Shown here: positions 36,337 to 44,965 of the stretch, piece by piece
How positions within the stretch are numbered: the first letter of the stretch is position 1
How the letters are laid out: each line of letters begins with the position of its first letter
Assembly (NCBI GenBank): GCA_025934735.1
Contig: JAICWP010000010.1
Coordinates: 62,001 to 126,000, forward strand
DNA: 64,000 bases
From: Terriglobales bacterium
Lineage (GTDB): Bacteria; Acidobacteriota; Terriglobia; Terriglobales; Acidobacteriaceae
Direction: 5' to 3'
The notes under the pieces: model-generated
What the model saw: only the letters and a program-made list of their open reading frames with translations
The model's database searches: none
What the model was told of the DNA's origin: nothing
Program-made: the position numbers and the translations under genes

Positions 36337-36723
36337 CTACTGTCCAAAATTCCTTTTCCTCGCTGCCTCCACCCGGCTAAGCCCCCCGAGGAAATCACCA
36401 TAGAGGTAGTACGAGACGTCACTACTACCCGCCGGAACCAGATCGCGAACGCGGTTGCCGTACTTCTGCCGCAGCAGCCGCGCGAGCAATTCAAAACGGT
36501 GGTAGTCCTCCTGCCGGGCCGGCTCCCGGAAAATCACGTGGCTGTCATGCCGGATCACCCAATGGCGCACCTCTTCGGAGCCGCTATTGCTGGTTTCCAT
36601 ATCCCAGGCGAGGGTGAACTCGGGGTCAGCAATTTCCGGCAGCCGTTCCAGGATCGCTTCGGCTTCTTTCTGACGTTGCTCGCGCCAGGCCCGGGGGGTG
36701 GGGAGTTTGCTCGTTCCGCTCAT
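36337..36723 (-). CDS. Hypothetical cytoplasmic protein
   Basis: A 128-residue soluble protein with an N-terminal Arg/Glu-rich helix (WREQRQKEAEAILERLPEI) and a central EVRHWVIRHDSHVIFREP. The C-terminus is basic. There is no signal peptide or known motif. AGGTCG lies upstream. The coding frame follows the high-GC third-position pattern of its neighbours. I do not recognise the family. Confidence 0.55.
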   Translation of the reverse strand: MSGTSKLPTPRAWREQRQKEAEAILERLPEIADPEFTLAWDMETSNSGSEEVRHWVIRHDSHVIFREPARQEDYHRFELLARLLRQKYGNRVRDLVPAGSSDVSYYLYGDFLGGLSRVEAARKRNFGQ

Positions 36724-36825
36724 AGTTCGACCTCCATTGTAATAAGTGGGCTTGGGACGGGGCGAATGTGAGAACTCCCTGTAATTGCGCTAGAGGTGTG
36801 AACAGGGTAGGGGTGCTTCGACTGT

Positions 36826-36857
36826 GCAGGCTCGATTCGCTTGCGAATCGAGCCTGC
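36826..36857. repeat. Perfect 15-bp inverted repeat (hairpin)
   Basis: The first 15 bases, gcaggctcgattcgc, are followed by tt and their exact reverse complement. It lies in the 198-nt gap between two minus-strand hypothetical genes. No T-run follows closely on either strand, so it is not a standard terminator. Confidence 0.8.
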
Positions 36858-36921
36858 TTCGCTCAGCGCTACAGAAGTTAACGCGCGCGTGCGGCAGAGC
36901 ACAGCAGTTCGGCGGAACACT

Positions 36922-37605
36922 TTACTCGGTTGCGATTTTCCAGCCCTTGTCGGTGCGCATCAGGTTTACCGAGGCGCGTGATGGAGCGGCATGGTAGAAA
37001 TCGGCTCCGTATTTGTCAATCAGGGTAGCCCGGTCCCAGGTGTTAAAGCTTTTTACCCCCGCGCCGGCCGCATCAAAATCGTCGCCTAGTTCGTTAGGCA
37101 CCCACTTCCAGGTGTACTGCACCGCGGCGTCGTTCACGCCGTTCATGGTCACGCTGGAGATCTCGACCAGTTGCCGGTCCGCCAGGGGTATGGCATATGA
37201 GGTAGTCCCGTCGGTATTTTTCCACTTCTTGAAACCGGAAATGGAAGTTGCCAGTCGCTGGCCCAGCGGGGTTACCGTAACCATGGTTCCGCCCCCCATT
37301 GTCTTTCCGGTCTTTACAAGTCCCGCCTTCTCCAGCAGCCGGTAATGTGGATCGCGGGGCTTTTCGTCCACACTGGGCATCACCAGCCCGGCATGGAAAT
37401 GGGTGATCGCGGGGCCTTGGGCTTTCAGGATGCTTTCCACGACGCTGCCTGCTTCCTTCGCTGATAATGGCTGGCGGGCGCGAACTTCCAACACCACGTA
37501 AGCCACCACTCCCAGCACCGCTGCCATCAGGGATAAGAGCAGGAGGAGCGGCAGAATAGTCGACTGCTTTTCCATCTTCACTTCGGCTTCAAAGATTTCT
37601 GACAT
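36922..37605 (-). CDS. Hypothetical membrane-anchored protein
   Basis: A 227-residue protein with one N-terminal transmembrane helix (ILPLLLLLSLMAAVLGVVAYVVL) and an extracytoplasmic domain of mixed alpha/beta character. M11 (MEKQSTI, at 37575) is an alternative start. The C-terminal part contains YTWKWVPNELGDDFDAAG and a closing SRASVNLMRTDKGWKIATE. No known motif is visible. Confidence 0.6.
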   Translation of the reverse strand: MSEIFEAEVKMEKQSTILPLLLLLSLMAAVLGVVAYVVLEVRARQPLSAKEAGSVVESILKAQGPAITHFHAGLVMPSVDEKPRDPHYRLLEKAGLVKTGKTMGGGTMVTVTPLGQRLATSISGFKKWKNTDGTTSYAIPLADRQLVEISSVTMNGVNDAAVQYTWKWVPNELGDDFDAAGAGVKSFNTWDRATLIDKYGADFYHAAPSRASVNLMRTDKGWKIATE

Positions 37606-37962
37606 AGCGCTTCTCCCTGACCGCTCACCAGCACGGTCACTTCAGCACCAGTCTCTGCTTTCTGTTCCCCCCGGGCAGTGATGTAGGTCACATCTGGGCA
37701 TAGAGCTCGTCTTGTAGCATTTTGACGGGCGCACTTCGCCGGCATCTCAGTGCCTGCCGGCACGACACCCTGTGCCCGGCCCTGTACAATGGCCCACGGA
37801 CACCGGCAACCCTGGGCCAGAGTTTCTCCGTGGCTGAGACGCGGCTTTTCCCGGCTCGTCCGCGGGCGAAACAACCTATGACTTAGATATTTGCTCCAAC
37901 TTCACACGAAGCGCAGTTCAGGAGTGTTGCGGACCCGGAGAAACTCCGGACAAGGCTCAAGG
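37606..37962. other. Intergenic region, divergent promoters expected
   Basis: These 357 bases separate a minus-strand membrane protein from a plus-strand methyltransferase. I see no gene, RNA or strong hairpin in them. The divergent arrangement implies promoters for both sides, but no clear -35/-10 pair was found. Confidence 0.4.
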
Positions 37963-38568
37963 ATGAACACACAAGAAACGTTGCTGCCCCGGCAGCGCTC
38001 CGGGACGCTTTCCCGTCAGCTTTTCCTGTTCGCCAGAAACTTCCTTCGTTATCCCAAGCTGCTGGGTTCGGTGATCCCCAGCTCCCGCTTCCTGGTCAAA
38101 CACGTGCTTTCCCTGGTGGACTGGGAGCGGGCGCGTGTGGTGGTGGAGTACGGCCCTGGGGTGGGCACCATCACGCAGGAGATTCTGAAGCGCATCCGTC
38201 CCGACGCTACTCTGGTGGCCATCGAACTGAATCCCTGCTTCGTGGAATTTCTGCAAAACGAAATTGATGATCCCCGCCTGCGCGTGGTTTACGGCTCGGC
38301 TACGGATGTCCGCCGCATTCTCGACGAGCTGCATCTTCCTCAGGCCGACTACGTCATTTCCGGCATCCCGTACACCTTGCTGCCCGATGGAGTACGCCGG
38401 GTTGTCACACGCGAAACCCATCACGTTCTGCAACCCGAGGGCGCATTCGTCGTCTACCAGTTCACCCGCACTGTGTTGCGCTATGTAGAGCCCACCTTCG
38501 CCAGCGTGCAGCAGGATTTCAATCTGTTTAATATCCTGCCCGCGCGCATCTTCTACTGCACTCCGTAA
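37963..38568 (+). CDS. Class I SAM-dependent methyltransferase (rRNA/phospholipid methyltransferase-like)
   Basis: ATG at 37963, with AAGGCTCAAGG just upstream, gives 201 residues. The SAM motif I is VVEYGPGVGTITQEIL (about 60-75), followed by LVAIELNPCFVEFL and a catalytic-region ADYVISGIPYTLL that resembles KsgA and PmtA. PmtA-type enzymes N-methylate phosphatidylethanolamine. The N-terminal basic helix (RNFLRYPKLLGSVIPSSR) fits membrane binding. Phospholipid methyltransferase is the better guess, but rRNA methylation is not excluded. Confidence 0.8.
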   Translation: MNTQETLLPRQRSGTLSRQLFLFARNFLRYPKLLGSVIPSSRFLVKHVLSLVDWERARVVVEYGPGVGTITQEILKRIRPDATLVAIELNPCFVEFLQNEIDDPRLRVVYGSATDVRRILDELHLPQADYVISGIPYTLLPDGVRRVVTRETHHVLQPEGAFVVYQFTRTVLRYVEPTFASVQQDFNLFNILPARIFYCTP

Positions 38569-38657
38569 AGGCGGCCGGCAACACCATAGCGTACAGTTTT
38601 GATAACATTTGTTGCGGACAAGGCTTTGCCTGGCCACTCACCACCCCACGATTTTGC

Positions 38658-39287
38658 ATGATCCACGAAATCATTCCCGTCGGCCCGCTGCAGTGCAATT
38701 GCTCCGTTATTGGCGACGAGGGCACGCACGAGGCTATGGTCATTGATCCCGGCGACGATGTTAACGACGTTCTCGAATTGGTGCGGAAACACGCGCTGAC
38801 CGTTAAGCAAATCGTGGTAACCCACGCGCACATTGATCACGTGGGTGGCGCCATGAAGCTGCGCCAGATGACCGGCGCGCCTATCCTGCTCAATCAGAAC
38901 GATTACGCTCTGCTCAAAATGCTGGACGTGCAGGCGGCGTGGGTGGGCATGGCTTCGCCCGGCAAGGTGGAAATTGACCAGCCTCTGGCCGAAGGCGACA
39001 AGCTTCGTGCGGGCAGCCTGGAAGCCACCGTTCTGCATACTCCGGGGCATACCGAGGGCAGCGTCTGCCTCTTTTTCCCCGCCCAGCAGAAGCTGATTGC
39101 CGGGGACACGCTGTTTGCCGGCAGCATTGGGCGCACTGATCTGCCCGGCGGCTCCTTCGATAAAATCATCCGCTCGCTGCACCAGCGCGTCCTGGTGTTG
39201 CCCGACGAAACCATCGTGGTTCCCGGGCACGGCCCGCTGACCACCATCGGCGAGGAGCGCGAAAGCAATCCCTTCCTGACCGGCTGA
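38658..39287 (+). CDS. MBL-fold metallo-hydrolase (glyoxalase II-like)
   Basis: A 209-residue cytoplasmic enzyme. The metal-binding motif is THAHIDHVGG (about 55-64), with a further His in HTPGHTEGS, Asp in AGDTLFAGSIGRTDLPGG, and His in VVPGHGPLT. This set of ligands fits the glyoxalase II-like group that hydrolyses thioesters such as S-lactoylglutathione, but the substrate here is unknown. Confidence 0.88.
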   Translation: MIHEIIPVGPLQCNCSVIGDEGTHEAMVIDPGDDVNDVLELVRKHALTVKQIVVTHAHIDHVGGAMKLRQMTGAPILLNQNDYALLKMLDVQAAWVGMASPGKVEIDQPLAEGDKLRAGSLEATVLHTPGHTEGSVCLFFPAQQKLIAGDTLFAGSIGRTDLPGGSFDKIIRSLHQRVLVLPDETIVVPGHGPLTTIGEERESNPFLTG

Positions 39288-39299
39288 GGTGCGGGACGT

Positions 39300-40481
39300 C
39301 TATGGCATTTCAGAAATGTGCTGCAGCAGGCGCTTTACTCCCTCCTGGAACCGCTGCGTCGGCGTAATCAGGCTGAGCACCAGGTTTCCCTCCCCAGGAA
39401 AATCGTAGAAGTGCCCGGGATGCACCAGCACGCGCTGCCGCTCCAGCAACTCCAGGGCCAGTTCTTCGTCTGAACGCGTTACCGGAACGCGCAATACCCC
39501 GTACCATCCGCCTTCGACCTCCAGACGCCGGCACGCTCCCTGATTTGCCAGTTGTGCGTCCAGTTCGGCGATATTCGCGGCAATGCGTTCCAGGATTTGG
39601 CCGCGCATAGCGTGCCTCTGCTGCAACAGCCGTGGCGTTGCCAGTTGCAGCGGCGCGCTTAGGGAAAGATATGTGTCGGCAATCATCTCCAGCCGCTCGC
39701 CCGCGTGGGCTGCCAGTTCCTCCGGCCCGCTGGTCACGATCCAGGCTACTTTCATTTGCGGCAAGGCCGCGATCTTCGACAGCCCGCTGAGCGTGAAGGT
39801 GAGCGCACCCTGGTTGCGGACAAAACTGTCCCGCGGCAGCCCGCTATGCGCGAAGTCCAGAAAAACCTCATCCGCCACGAGCGCCAGCTCCCGCTCGCGG
39901 CATAGCTGGTTCAGTGCCTCAGCCTCCGTGGTTTTTACATAGGAGCCGGTGGGGTTATTGGGGTGGACCACCATGATCGCGCGCGTTCGCTCGGTGAGCA
40001 CCGCCTTCACCGCATGAAGATCAAGGTGCCAGCCGTGGTCATAGAAGAGAGGATAGGGAACCAGCTTGACGTCCTGCACATCGGCCAGCAGCTCGAAGAG
40101 CGGGTAGCTGGGGAAGGGAACCAGGACCTCGTCGCCAGGATCGCACAGCAAGCGGAACAAAAAGGAGTAGCCCTCGCTGGTGCTGGTGGTGAGCACGATC
40201 CTCTCCGGGTCAACCCGCGTGCCCTCGGCGGCCCCGCGCTCCACGTAGTAGGCAGCCACGGCTTCGCGCGCGCTGGCCAAGCCTTTTGGGTCAGGGTCGT
40301 AGCGCAACGACTCCGGGTGCGACAGTGCCGCCAGAATCCGCGCGCCCTCATAGCGCAAGTCGCAACGTGTGGGATTGGATTCGGTGAGATCGAGAATTTC
40401 CGTTTCCGCGGCTCGCAGTTGCCGCAGCTTCTGCGTCAGCCGATTGGGCGCCAGCTTCCACTCTGTGCGTCTCGCAAACAC
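39300..40481 (-). CDS. PLP-dependent aminotransferase (class I/II)
   Basis: The likely start is GTG at 40481 (product MFARRTEWKLAPNRL), since that is how close relatives begin. The frame is open to 40571. The 393 residues include DLTESNPTRCDL, the phosphate-binding and substrate loop LTTSTSEGYSFLFRLL, VVHPNNPTGSY (Asn pairing with PLP), DEVFLDF and the PLP Lys in FTLSGLSKIAALPQMKVAWI. This branch includes MocR-free alanine- or aromatic-type aminotransferases. The substrate is unknown. Confidence 0.85.
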   Translation of the reverse strand: MFARRTEWKLAPNRLTQKLRQLRAAETEILDLTESNPTRCDLRYEGARILAALSHPESLRYDPDPKGLASAREAVAAYYVERGAAEGTRVDPERIVLTTSTSEGYSFLFRLLCDPGDEVLVPFPSYPLFELLADVQDVKLVPYPLFYDHGWHLDLHAVKAVLTERTRAIMVVHPNNPTGSYVKTTEAEALNQLCRERELALVADEVFLDFAHSGLPRDSFVRNQGALTFTLSGLSKIAALPQMKVAWIVTSGPEELAAHAGERLEMIADTYLSLSAPLQLATPRLLQQRHAMRGQILERIAANIAELDAQLANQGACRRLEVEGGWYGVLRVPVTRSDEELALELLERQRVLVHPGHFYDFPGEGNLVLSLITPTQRFQEGVKRLLQHISEMP

Positions 40482-40633
40482 CGCATCATTGTACCGAGTA
40501 CTGTGGTGACTCCTGACTGCCGACTCGTAAATGTCGACCATCCCGCTATTTGACCCACGCTTCGCCAGCACATAAAATTAAATCGGCGTGCATGGCTGCG
40601 CCTTTGGTGAGTCCCGCATGGCAGCCAGCCTGC

Positions 40634-40707
40634 TGCCCCCTCGTTCAACGGCAGGACAGCTGACTCTGGATCAGCATATCGGGGTTCGAATCCCTGGGGG
40701 GCAGCCA
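40634..40707 (+). tRNA. tRNA-Gln (anticodon CTG)
   Basis: A complete cloverleaf can be folded by eye. The acceptor stem is TGCCCCC with GGGGGCA, the D stem GTTC/GGAC, the anticodon stem GCTGA/TCAGC with loop CTCTGGA, and the T arm has the TTCGAAT loop. The discriminator is G and the CCA end is encoded (40705-40707). The anticodon CUG reads CAG glutamine codons. Confidence 0.96.
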
Positions 40708-40864
40708 AGTAGTTGCAGTAAGTTCCGCACTTTCCTCTCTTTCGCGAGCGCACGCGCGAAGCCCTATGCGGAGCGACACCAACTATCACGCAGTGAATGT
40801 CGCCGTGGCAGAGAGTCGGATCGAACCCGGTGTCATGGACTTCCGGCGTCGCATCAAAATCGGC

Positions 40865-41251
40865 ATGACTGACTTCCAAGTTGAATCGAATGGCGCTCAG
40901 GGCGATGCGACGATCCATCAAACTTTCTCGTTTGACTTGGCAGCTGAAATTCGAGCGCTTCAGGCCGAGCCGTCTCCAGTTGTGGGCCGCTCCACGCGAA
41001 CTCTGGTATCGCTTCCGGCATTGCGGGTCTTGCTTGTCGCCATGAAAGCCGGTGCGCGATGGGACGAGCATGTTGCTCCGGGCCGTATCACGGTACAAAT
41101 GCTCGTCGGCCGCATTCGCCTGTCAGCGGCCAGAAGGCGAATCGAGATGCCAGCCGGTCACCTTGCAGCGCTTGGCACCAGGGTCCCTCATGACGTGGAG
41201 GCGGTGGAAGAAAGCGTGTTTTTGCTGACTGTGGATCGAGACGCCCAGTAA
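40865..41251 (+). CDS. Cupin-fold protein
   Basis: From ATG 40865 the product is 128 residues (the frame is open to ATG 40766, and no ribosome-binding site settles the start). The single cupin barrel shows VLLVAMKAGARWDEHVAPGRITVQMLVGRIRL and EMPAGHLAALGTRVPHDVEAVEE. The first cupin box has only EH and the second has H in PHDVEA, so the usual two-His-one-Glu metal site is reduced. The role is unknown. It directly follows the tRNA gene. Confidence 0.72.
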   Translation: MTDFQVESNGAQGDATIHQTFSFDLAAEIRALQAEPSPVVGRSTRTLVSLPALRVLLVAMKAGARWDEHVAPGRITVQMLVGRIRLSAARRRIEMPAGHLAALGTRVPHDVEAVEESVFLLTVDRDAQ

Positions 41252-41312
41252 CGCCATCTTTTAAATGGCATGATGTGAAAACGGCGGCAGGCGCTACAGG
41301 CGTGGCCGCTGA

Positions 41313-42665
41313 TCAACGCAGACGAGCGTCGGCACCGCGCTCACGATCTACCAAATAACTGGCGGCATTGGACATGTGATTCTTCACCGACGCTACCCCC
41401 ACTGCCTTCACCAACAAGAAGTACTTGCCCGCTGGCAGCCGGTATCGGCCCAATTCAAGGCTGTGGACGCCCCTGGGCAGCGAGGCCAGCCGCATCAGGT
41501 TTTCGCCATCGCGCGAGATAAACACCACGTAGTGGCTGATGGTGTCTTCCTTCGTGGTGTCCCGCCCGCTTATGCTCCACTGCAGGTCATCTCCCCTTAT
41601 GCTGGCGGAAACCACGGCACAGTTTTCCACGCCGCTTTCAATTTCCGTGCCTTCTTCGTAGTCGTTCCAGGTCACGATCTGCAAGGCATCCAGCTGGTTT
41701 GAAGCGGAATAAAAGTTTTTTACTTCGGCAAATGTCTTGAGCCAGGTCTGCCCGCAATTGCGGTTGATGACGCGATTCAGGCTCCATGAGGCAAACCGGT
41801 CGTTGAATCCCGGTTTCACCGAGCCGATGGTGTAGGCGCGTTTTTGGCGCCCCTCCGCGTAAAACTCATCGAGATATTTCTTACCCCAGTCGTTGGCGTC
41901 AGATTTGTTGATGGCGATCCAGGAATAGCTCCCGGAACTGTAAGGGTGCTCAAAGCCGGAGGCATGCTGGAAGAGATAAATAGGATCGCCCGGCACCTCT
42001 TTAACCACTCGTGACCAGTCAATCTTGTATTTGCCCTCCAGTTCGAAGTTGGCCAGAACGGGCCGCCCGCCAATCCGCATGTAGGCCGGGGAGGGGAAAT
42101 AAGTCTTAGCGACGTATTTCAGCTGGTGAATCAACTCCTTCGTGCCATCCCCGGCTCTTTGTACGCTGGCCAGCGCCTGCGGATCTACCACGGTCTCGAA
42201 CGTGAACCCCGGATGCCGCTCCGCTTCTTTCATCAGCAGTCGGGTGGCCCGGTTGGTGATGTCGCTCGCAGAAGAGCCGCGCCAATCAATCATTACGCCA
42301 TCAATTCCGCGGCTGATCATGTCTTCGATCTGCCGGTGCACCTGGGCAGGATCGTCGGAGCGGTAGCCCACGTTCATGTGCCGGGGATCGCCAAACCAGC
42401 CCATGAAGTGGGCGTAGATTTTAGTGGTTGCGCCAGGGTACAGAAGCGAGCGGATAGATTCCTTGCTGATGTTCCCACTCGCGGCATTGCCGTTGGACTG
42501 CGATTGGAAATCGTCGGCTGCGCTGGTATTGTTCGCCATTTCGGCACGCAGCGTGGTCGTGGGCGTAACCGTCAATATCTGGGCATGCGTGGGCCCGGGT
42601 AGTAGCGGGAAGAAAAGCAAGAGCAAGGGAAGATTTCCCGCTCGCCTGGAACATTTCAGAAGCAT
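41313..42665 (-). CDS. Secreted GH99/GH71-like glycan-processing protein
   Basis: ATG at 42665 gives 450 residues with a signal peptide (LPLLLLFFPLLPGPTHAQ). The TIM-barrel part shows KIYAHFMGWFGDP, IEDMISRGIDGVMIDWRG, LKYVAKTYF and FELEGKYKI, which fit the GH71/GH99 (endo-alpha-mannosidase-like) group. The segment DGVMIDWRG has the right place for an acidic active-site residue. A C-terminal beta-rich extension (about 330-450) follows, possibly a binding domain. Enzyme activity is inferred only. Confidence 0.7.
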   Translation of the reverse strand: MLLKCSRRAGNLPLLLLFFPLLPGPTHAQILTVTPTTTLRAEMANNTSAADDFQSQSNGNAASGNISKESIRSLLYPGATTKIYAHFMGWFGDPRHMNVGYRSDDPAQVHRQIEDMISRGIDGVMIDWRGSSASDITNRATRLLMKEAERHPGFTFETVVDPQALASVQRAGDGTKELIHQLKYVAKTYFPSPAYMRIGGRPVLANFELEGKYKIDWSRVVKEVPGDPIYLFQHASGFEHPYSSGSYSWIAINKSDANDWGKKYLDEFYAEGRQKRAYTIGSVKPGFNDRFASWSLNRVINRNCGQTWLKTFAEVKNFYSASNQLDALQIVTWNDYEEGTEIESGVENCAVVSASIRGDDLQWSISGRDTTKEDTISHYVVFISRDGENLMRLASLPRGVHSLELGRYRLPAGKYFLLVKAVGVASVKNHMSNAASYLVDRERGADARLR

Positions 42666-42758
42666 GTGAGTACAACGTGTGTACACCCAAGAATGCTACC
42701 CGCTATTGATGAGTGGCTGTCAAGCTCAGGTGACTGACTACCGCACCCAACGCGGGGC

Positions 42759-43685
42759 TCAGGGCCGAATGGAGTTGGCCATCATGAGCGCGAACAGCAG
42801 AGGCAGGTAAAACACGGTGGCCTGCAGCAGGTGGCGAGCGCGCAGTTTGGAGGCGCCGCTGGCCAGGGGCTTGTCAAACAGCGCCAGGCGCGCGCCAAAG
42901 TAGACCAGGCTGAGACTCAGAAGGGTGGCGCCCACCATGTACGTCTTCCCCGTCATTCCCAAAAAAGTGGGCAAGACACTGGCTGGAACCAGCACCAGCG
43001 AATAGAGCAGGATGCGCCGCGCAGTGGAGCGGCCATCCGGATCCACCACCGGCAGCATGCGGATGCCGCCCTGCGCATAATCATCGCGGTACAGCCAGGC
43101 AATGGAGAAGAAATGCGGAAATTGCCACAGGAACATGATGGCAAACAGCACCAGCGCGCCCCATTCCAGGCGCCCGCGCACGGCCGCCCAGCCCAGCACG
43201 CCCGGCATGGCTCCGGGAATGGCGCCCACCGCGGTGCATACCGGCGATACCCGCTTCAGCGGCGTGTAGATCGCCAGGTAAACCACCGACGTCAAAAACG
43301 TCAACAAGCCGGTGAGCGGATTCGTGAGCAGCAGCAGGTAAATGGAGCCGCCAATCGTCAGCAGCAGGCCCACGGCGGCGCCATGCAGCAGGCTCATGCG
43401 GCCGGCGGGCAGCGGCCGTCGCGCAGTGCGTTTCATATTGCGGTCTATGTTGTGCTCAATGACCTCATTGAGGGCAGCGGTCCCGCTGGAAACCATCCCG
43501 ATGCCCAGCAGGGCGTGCAGCAGGCGCCAGGTGAGCCAGGGCATGCCCGCCACTTGGGCGGCGAAGAAGAATCCGCATCCCGCGGTCATGATGATCAGGG
43601 TGGTGACGCCGGCCTTGGTGAGCTCGGCGTAATCCTGCAGCAGGAGGTTAACTCGGTTCGACTTTTGCGCTGCCATGTGGTTCAT
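42759..43685 (-). CDS. ctaB: Protoheme IX farnesyltransferase (heme O synthase)
   Basis: A 308-residue multi-pass membrane prenyltransferase of the UbiA superfamily that adds farnesyl to heme B for aa3 oxidases. The first Asp-rich motif is NEVIEHNIDRNMKRTARRPLP, the YTPLKR loop and DDYAQGGIRMLP complete the active site. Seven or more helices follow. It is the last gene of a three-gene minus-strand unit that faces away from the oxidase operon. The frame also offers ATG at 43676. Confidence 0.93.
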   Translation of the reverse strand: MNHMAAQKSNRVNLLLQDYAELTKAGVTTLIIMTAGCGFFFAAQVAGMPWLTWRLLHALLGIGMVSSGTAALNEVIEHNIDRNMKRTARRPLPAGRMSLLHGAAVGLLLTIGGSIYLLLLTNPLTGLLTFLTSVVYLAIYTPLKRVSPVCTAVGAIPGAMPGVLGWAAVRGRLEWGALVLFAIMFLWQFPHFFSIAWLYRDDYAQGGIRMLPVVDPDGRSTARRILLYSLVLVPASVLPTFLGMTGKTYMVGATLLSLSLVYFGARLALFDKPLASGASKLRARHLLQATVFYLPLLFALMMANSIRP

Positions 43686-43720
43686 GAGCGGCTCCGATCG
43701 CTGCTTTCCGATGCCAACAA

Positions 43721-44965
43721 CTAGTCCTTCAACTTGAAAGCTTCCGCGGGATCAAACCAGCACTGCTTCCAGAAAATGTTGTCGGTCATGTGGTGAGCGT
43801 TCCACTGCTGCAGGGTGGCCAGCGTTGCTGCCGCCATGCCGCCGTCTTCGGAATCGAACACGATGACCACTCCCGCCAGCGGCGGGCTGGAGTGGAGCAG
43901 TTCCGGAAACGCCTTGCGGAATACCGACTTGGCGTAACTGAACTTGTCGGCATCGCTGGCGCTGCTCGCCGGCTGCACCCAGATGACCTTCACCTGTTTT
44001 CCCTTCAACTCTTCCCAGTTGCCGGGGAAGGCCGCCGTTTCCTGCCGGGTTTGCCGGAAGGGAGTGGAGGGGGCCCGTTCGGCGGCTGTAACCGGTGCGG
44101 CGCCCTCGTAGGCGGCAGGAAGCTGCAACTCCGAACGGCGAATCCAGCCGCGCGACAGCCCAGAAACCTGCACGTGCACCCAGGGGCCGGCGGTGTCCAC
44201 GATCTGGAACTCGTCTTCCGCGTCGGCCAGGAACAAAACCTTTGCATTGTCGTCCGGCTGTTCCACAACTGGGATGCTGGGATTTTTTACGACCGCCAGA
44301 TTCTCGGGATGGGCCTGGTTGCGCAGGATCTGTTCCAGGTTTTTGGCTTCCCTGCTGAGCTGTTCAATACGCGCGTCGCCGTTCGACGGTTCCGCCGCCG
44401 AGGATTCCGTCCTCGAGGGCAGCGAGGGTGCGGCGGCGAAGCGGGGAAGCGCTGCCACGGGCGGCCCGCGTTTAATATACGCTGGAGCCGAGGCTTCCGG
44501 AACGGTCGCAGTTGCGGTCGGTTTCGATGCGGGGACTGCCGGCGGTTCGGCTGCGCTGGCCGTGGCGCCCAGCGTATCCTGCAACCGGTCCAGCAGGTCG
44601 GCCTCGAGCCGGCCATTCGACGCCAGCACCCGGTAGCCGGACTGCGAAGGGCTCGGGTCGGCGTACCAGGCCGTGATCCGCGCTCCCACTCGCACCGTGC
44701 AGGAGTCAGCACCCGCGCACGTCAGCTGCAGCGAGTACTGGTAAAAGGGGCGCTGATATCGTTCCAGCGACTTCTCCGCCACAAATCCATCCAGAATGGG
44801 CAACCGCCCGCCGCTGTAGGCTCCCAGATGGCGCAGCGCTTCTTCCAACTCGGCTTTGGAATGAGGGAAGGTGCGTTGCAGCGGAGTTTGTGCCGCGGCC
44901 AGGGGCACACCCAAGCTCAATAGCAGCGCAATCACCAGCAGCCAGCGGACACGATTTCTATGCAT
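43721..44965 (-). CDS. Secreted SH3-domain protein A
   Basis: ATG at 44965 overlaps the stop of the upstream gene by one base; a GTG lies one codon earlier. The product is 414 residues with a signal peptide ending in PLAAAQ. A first beta-rich domain has Cys residues in QLTCAGADSCTVRVG. A low-complexity Pro/Ala/Ser linker and a coiled region follow, then an SH3-like fold (KVLFLADAEDEFQIVDTAGPWVHVQVSGLSRGWIRRSEL). A C-terminal conserved domain ends with HMTDNIFWKQCWFDPAEAF. Cell-envelope binding is likely; the exact job is unknown. Confidence 0.7.
   Translation of the reverse strand: MHRNRVRWLLVIALLLSLGVPLAAAQTPLQRTFPHSKAELEEALRHLGAYSGGRLPILDGFVAEKSLERYQRPFYQYSLQLTCAGADSCTVRVGARITAWYADPSPSQSGYRVLASNGRLEADLLDRLQDTLGATASAAEPPAVPASKPTATATVPEASAPAYIKRGPPVAALPRFAAAPSLPSRTESSAAEPSNGDARIEQLSREAKNLEQILRNQAHPENLAVVKNPSIPVVEQPDDNAKVLFLADAEDEFQIVDTAGPWVHVQVSGLSRGWIRRSELQLPAAYEGAAPVTAAERAPSTPFRQTRQETAAFPGNWEELKGKQVKVIWVQPASSASDADKFSYAKSVFRKAFPELLHSSPPLAGVVIVFDSEDGGMAAATLATLQQWNAHHMTDNIFWKQCWFDPAEAFKLKD

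Noticed and set aside
37606-37962. Hidden small gene in the divergent gap
   Set aside because: Short frames exist but none has a ribosome-binding site, a signal peptide or a codon bias like the neighbours.
40634-41312. Genomic island inserted at the tRNA-Gln gene
   Set aside because: No integrase, direct repeat of the tRNA 3' end or phage gene is seen nearby; the cupin gene alone is not evidence of insertion.
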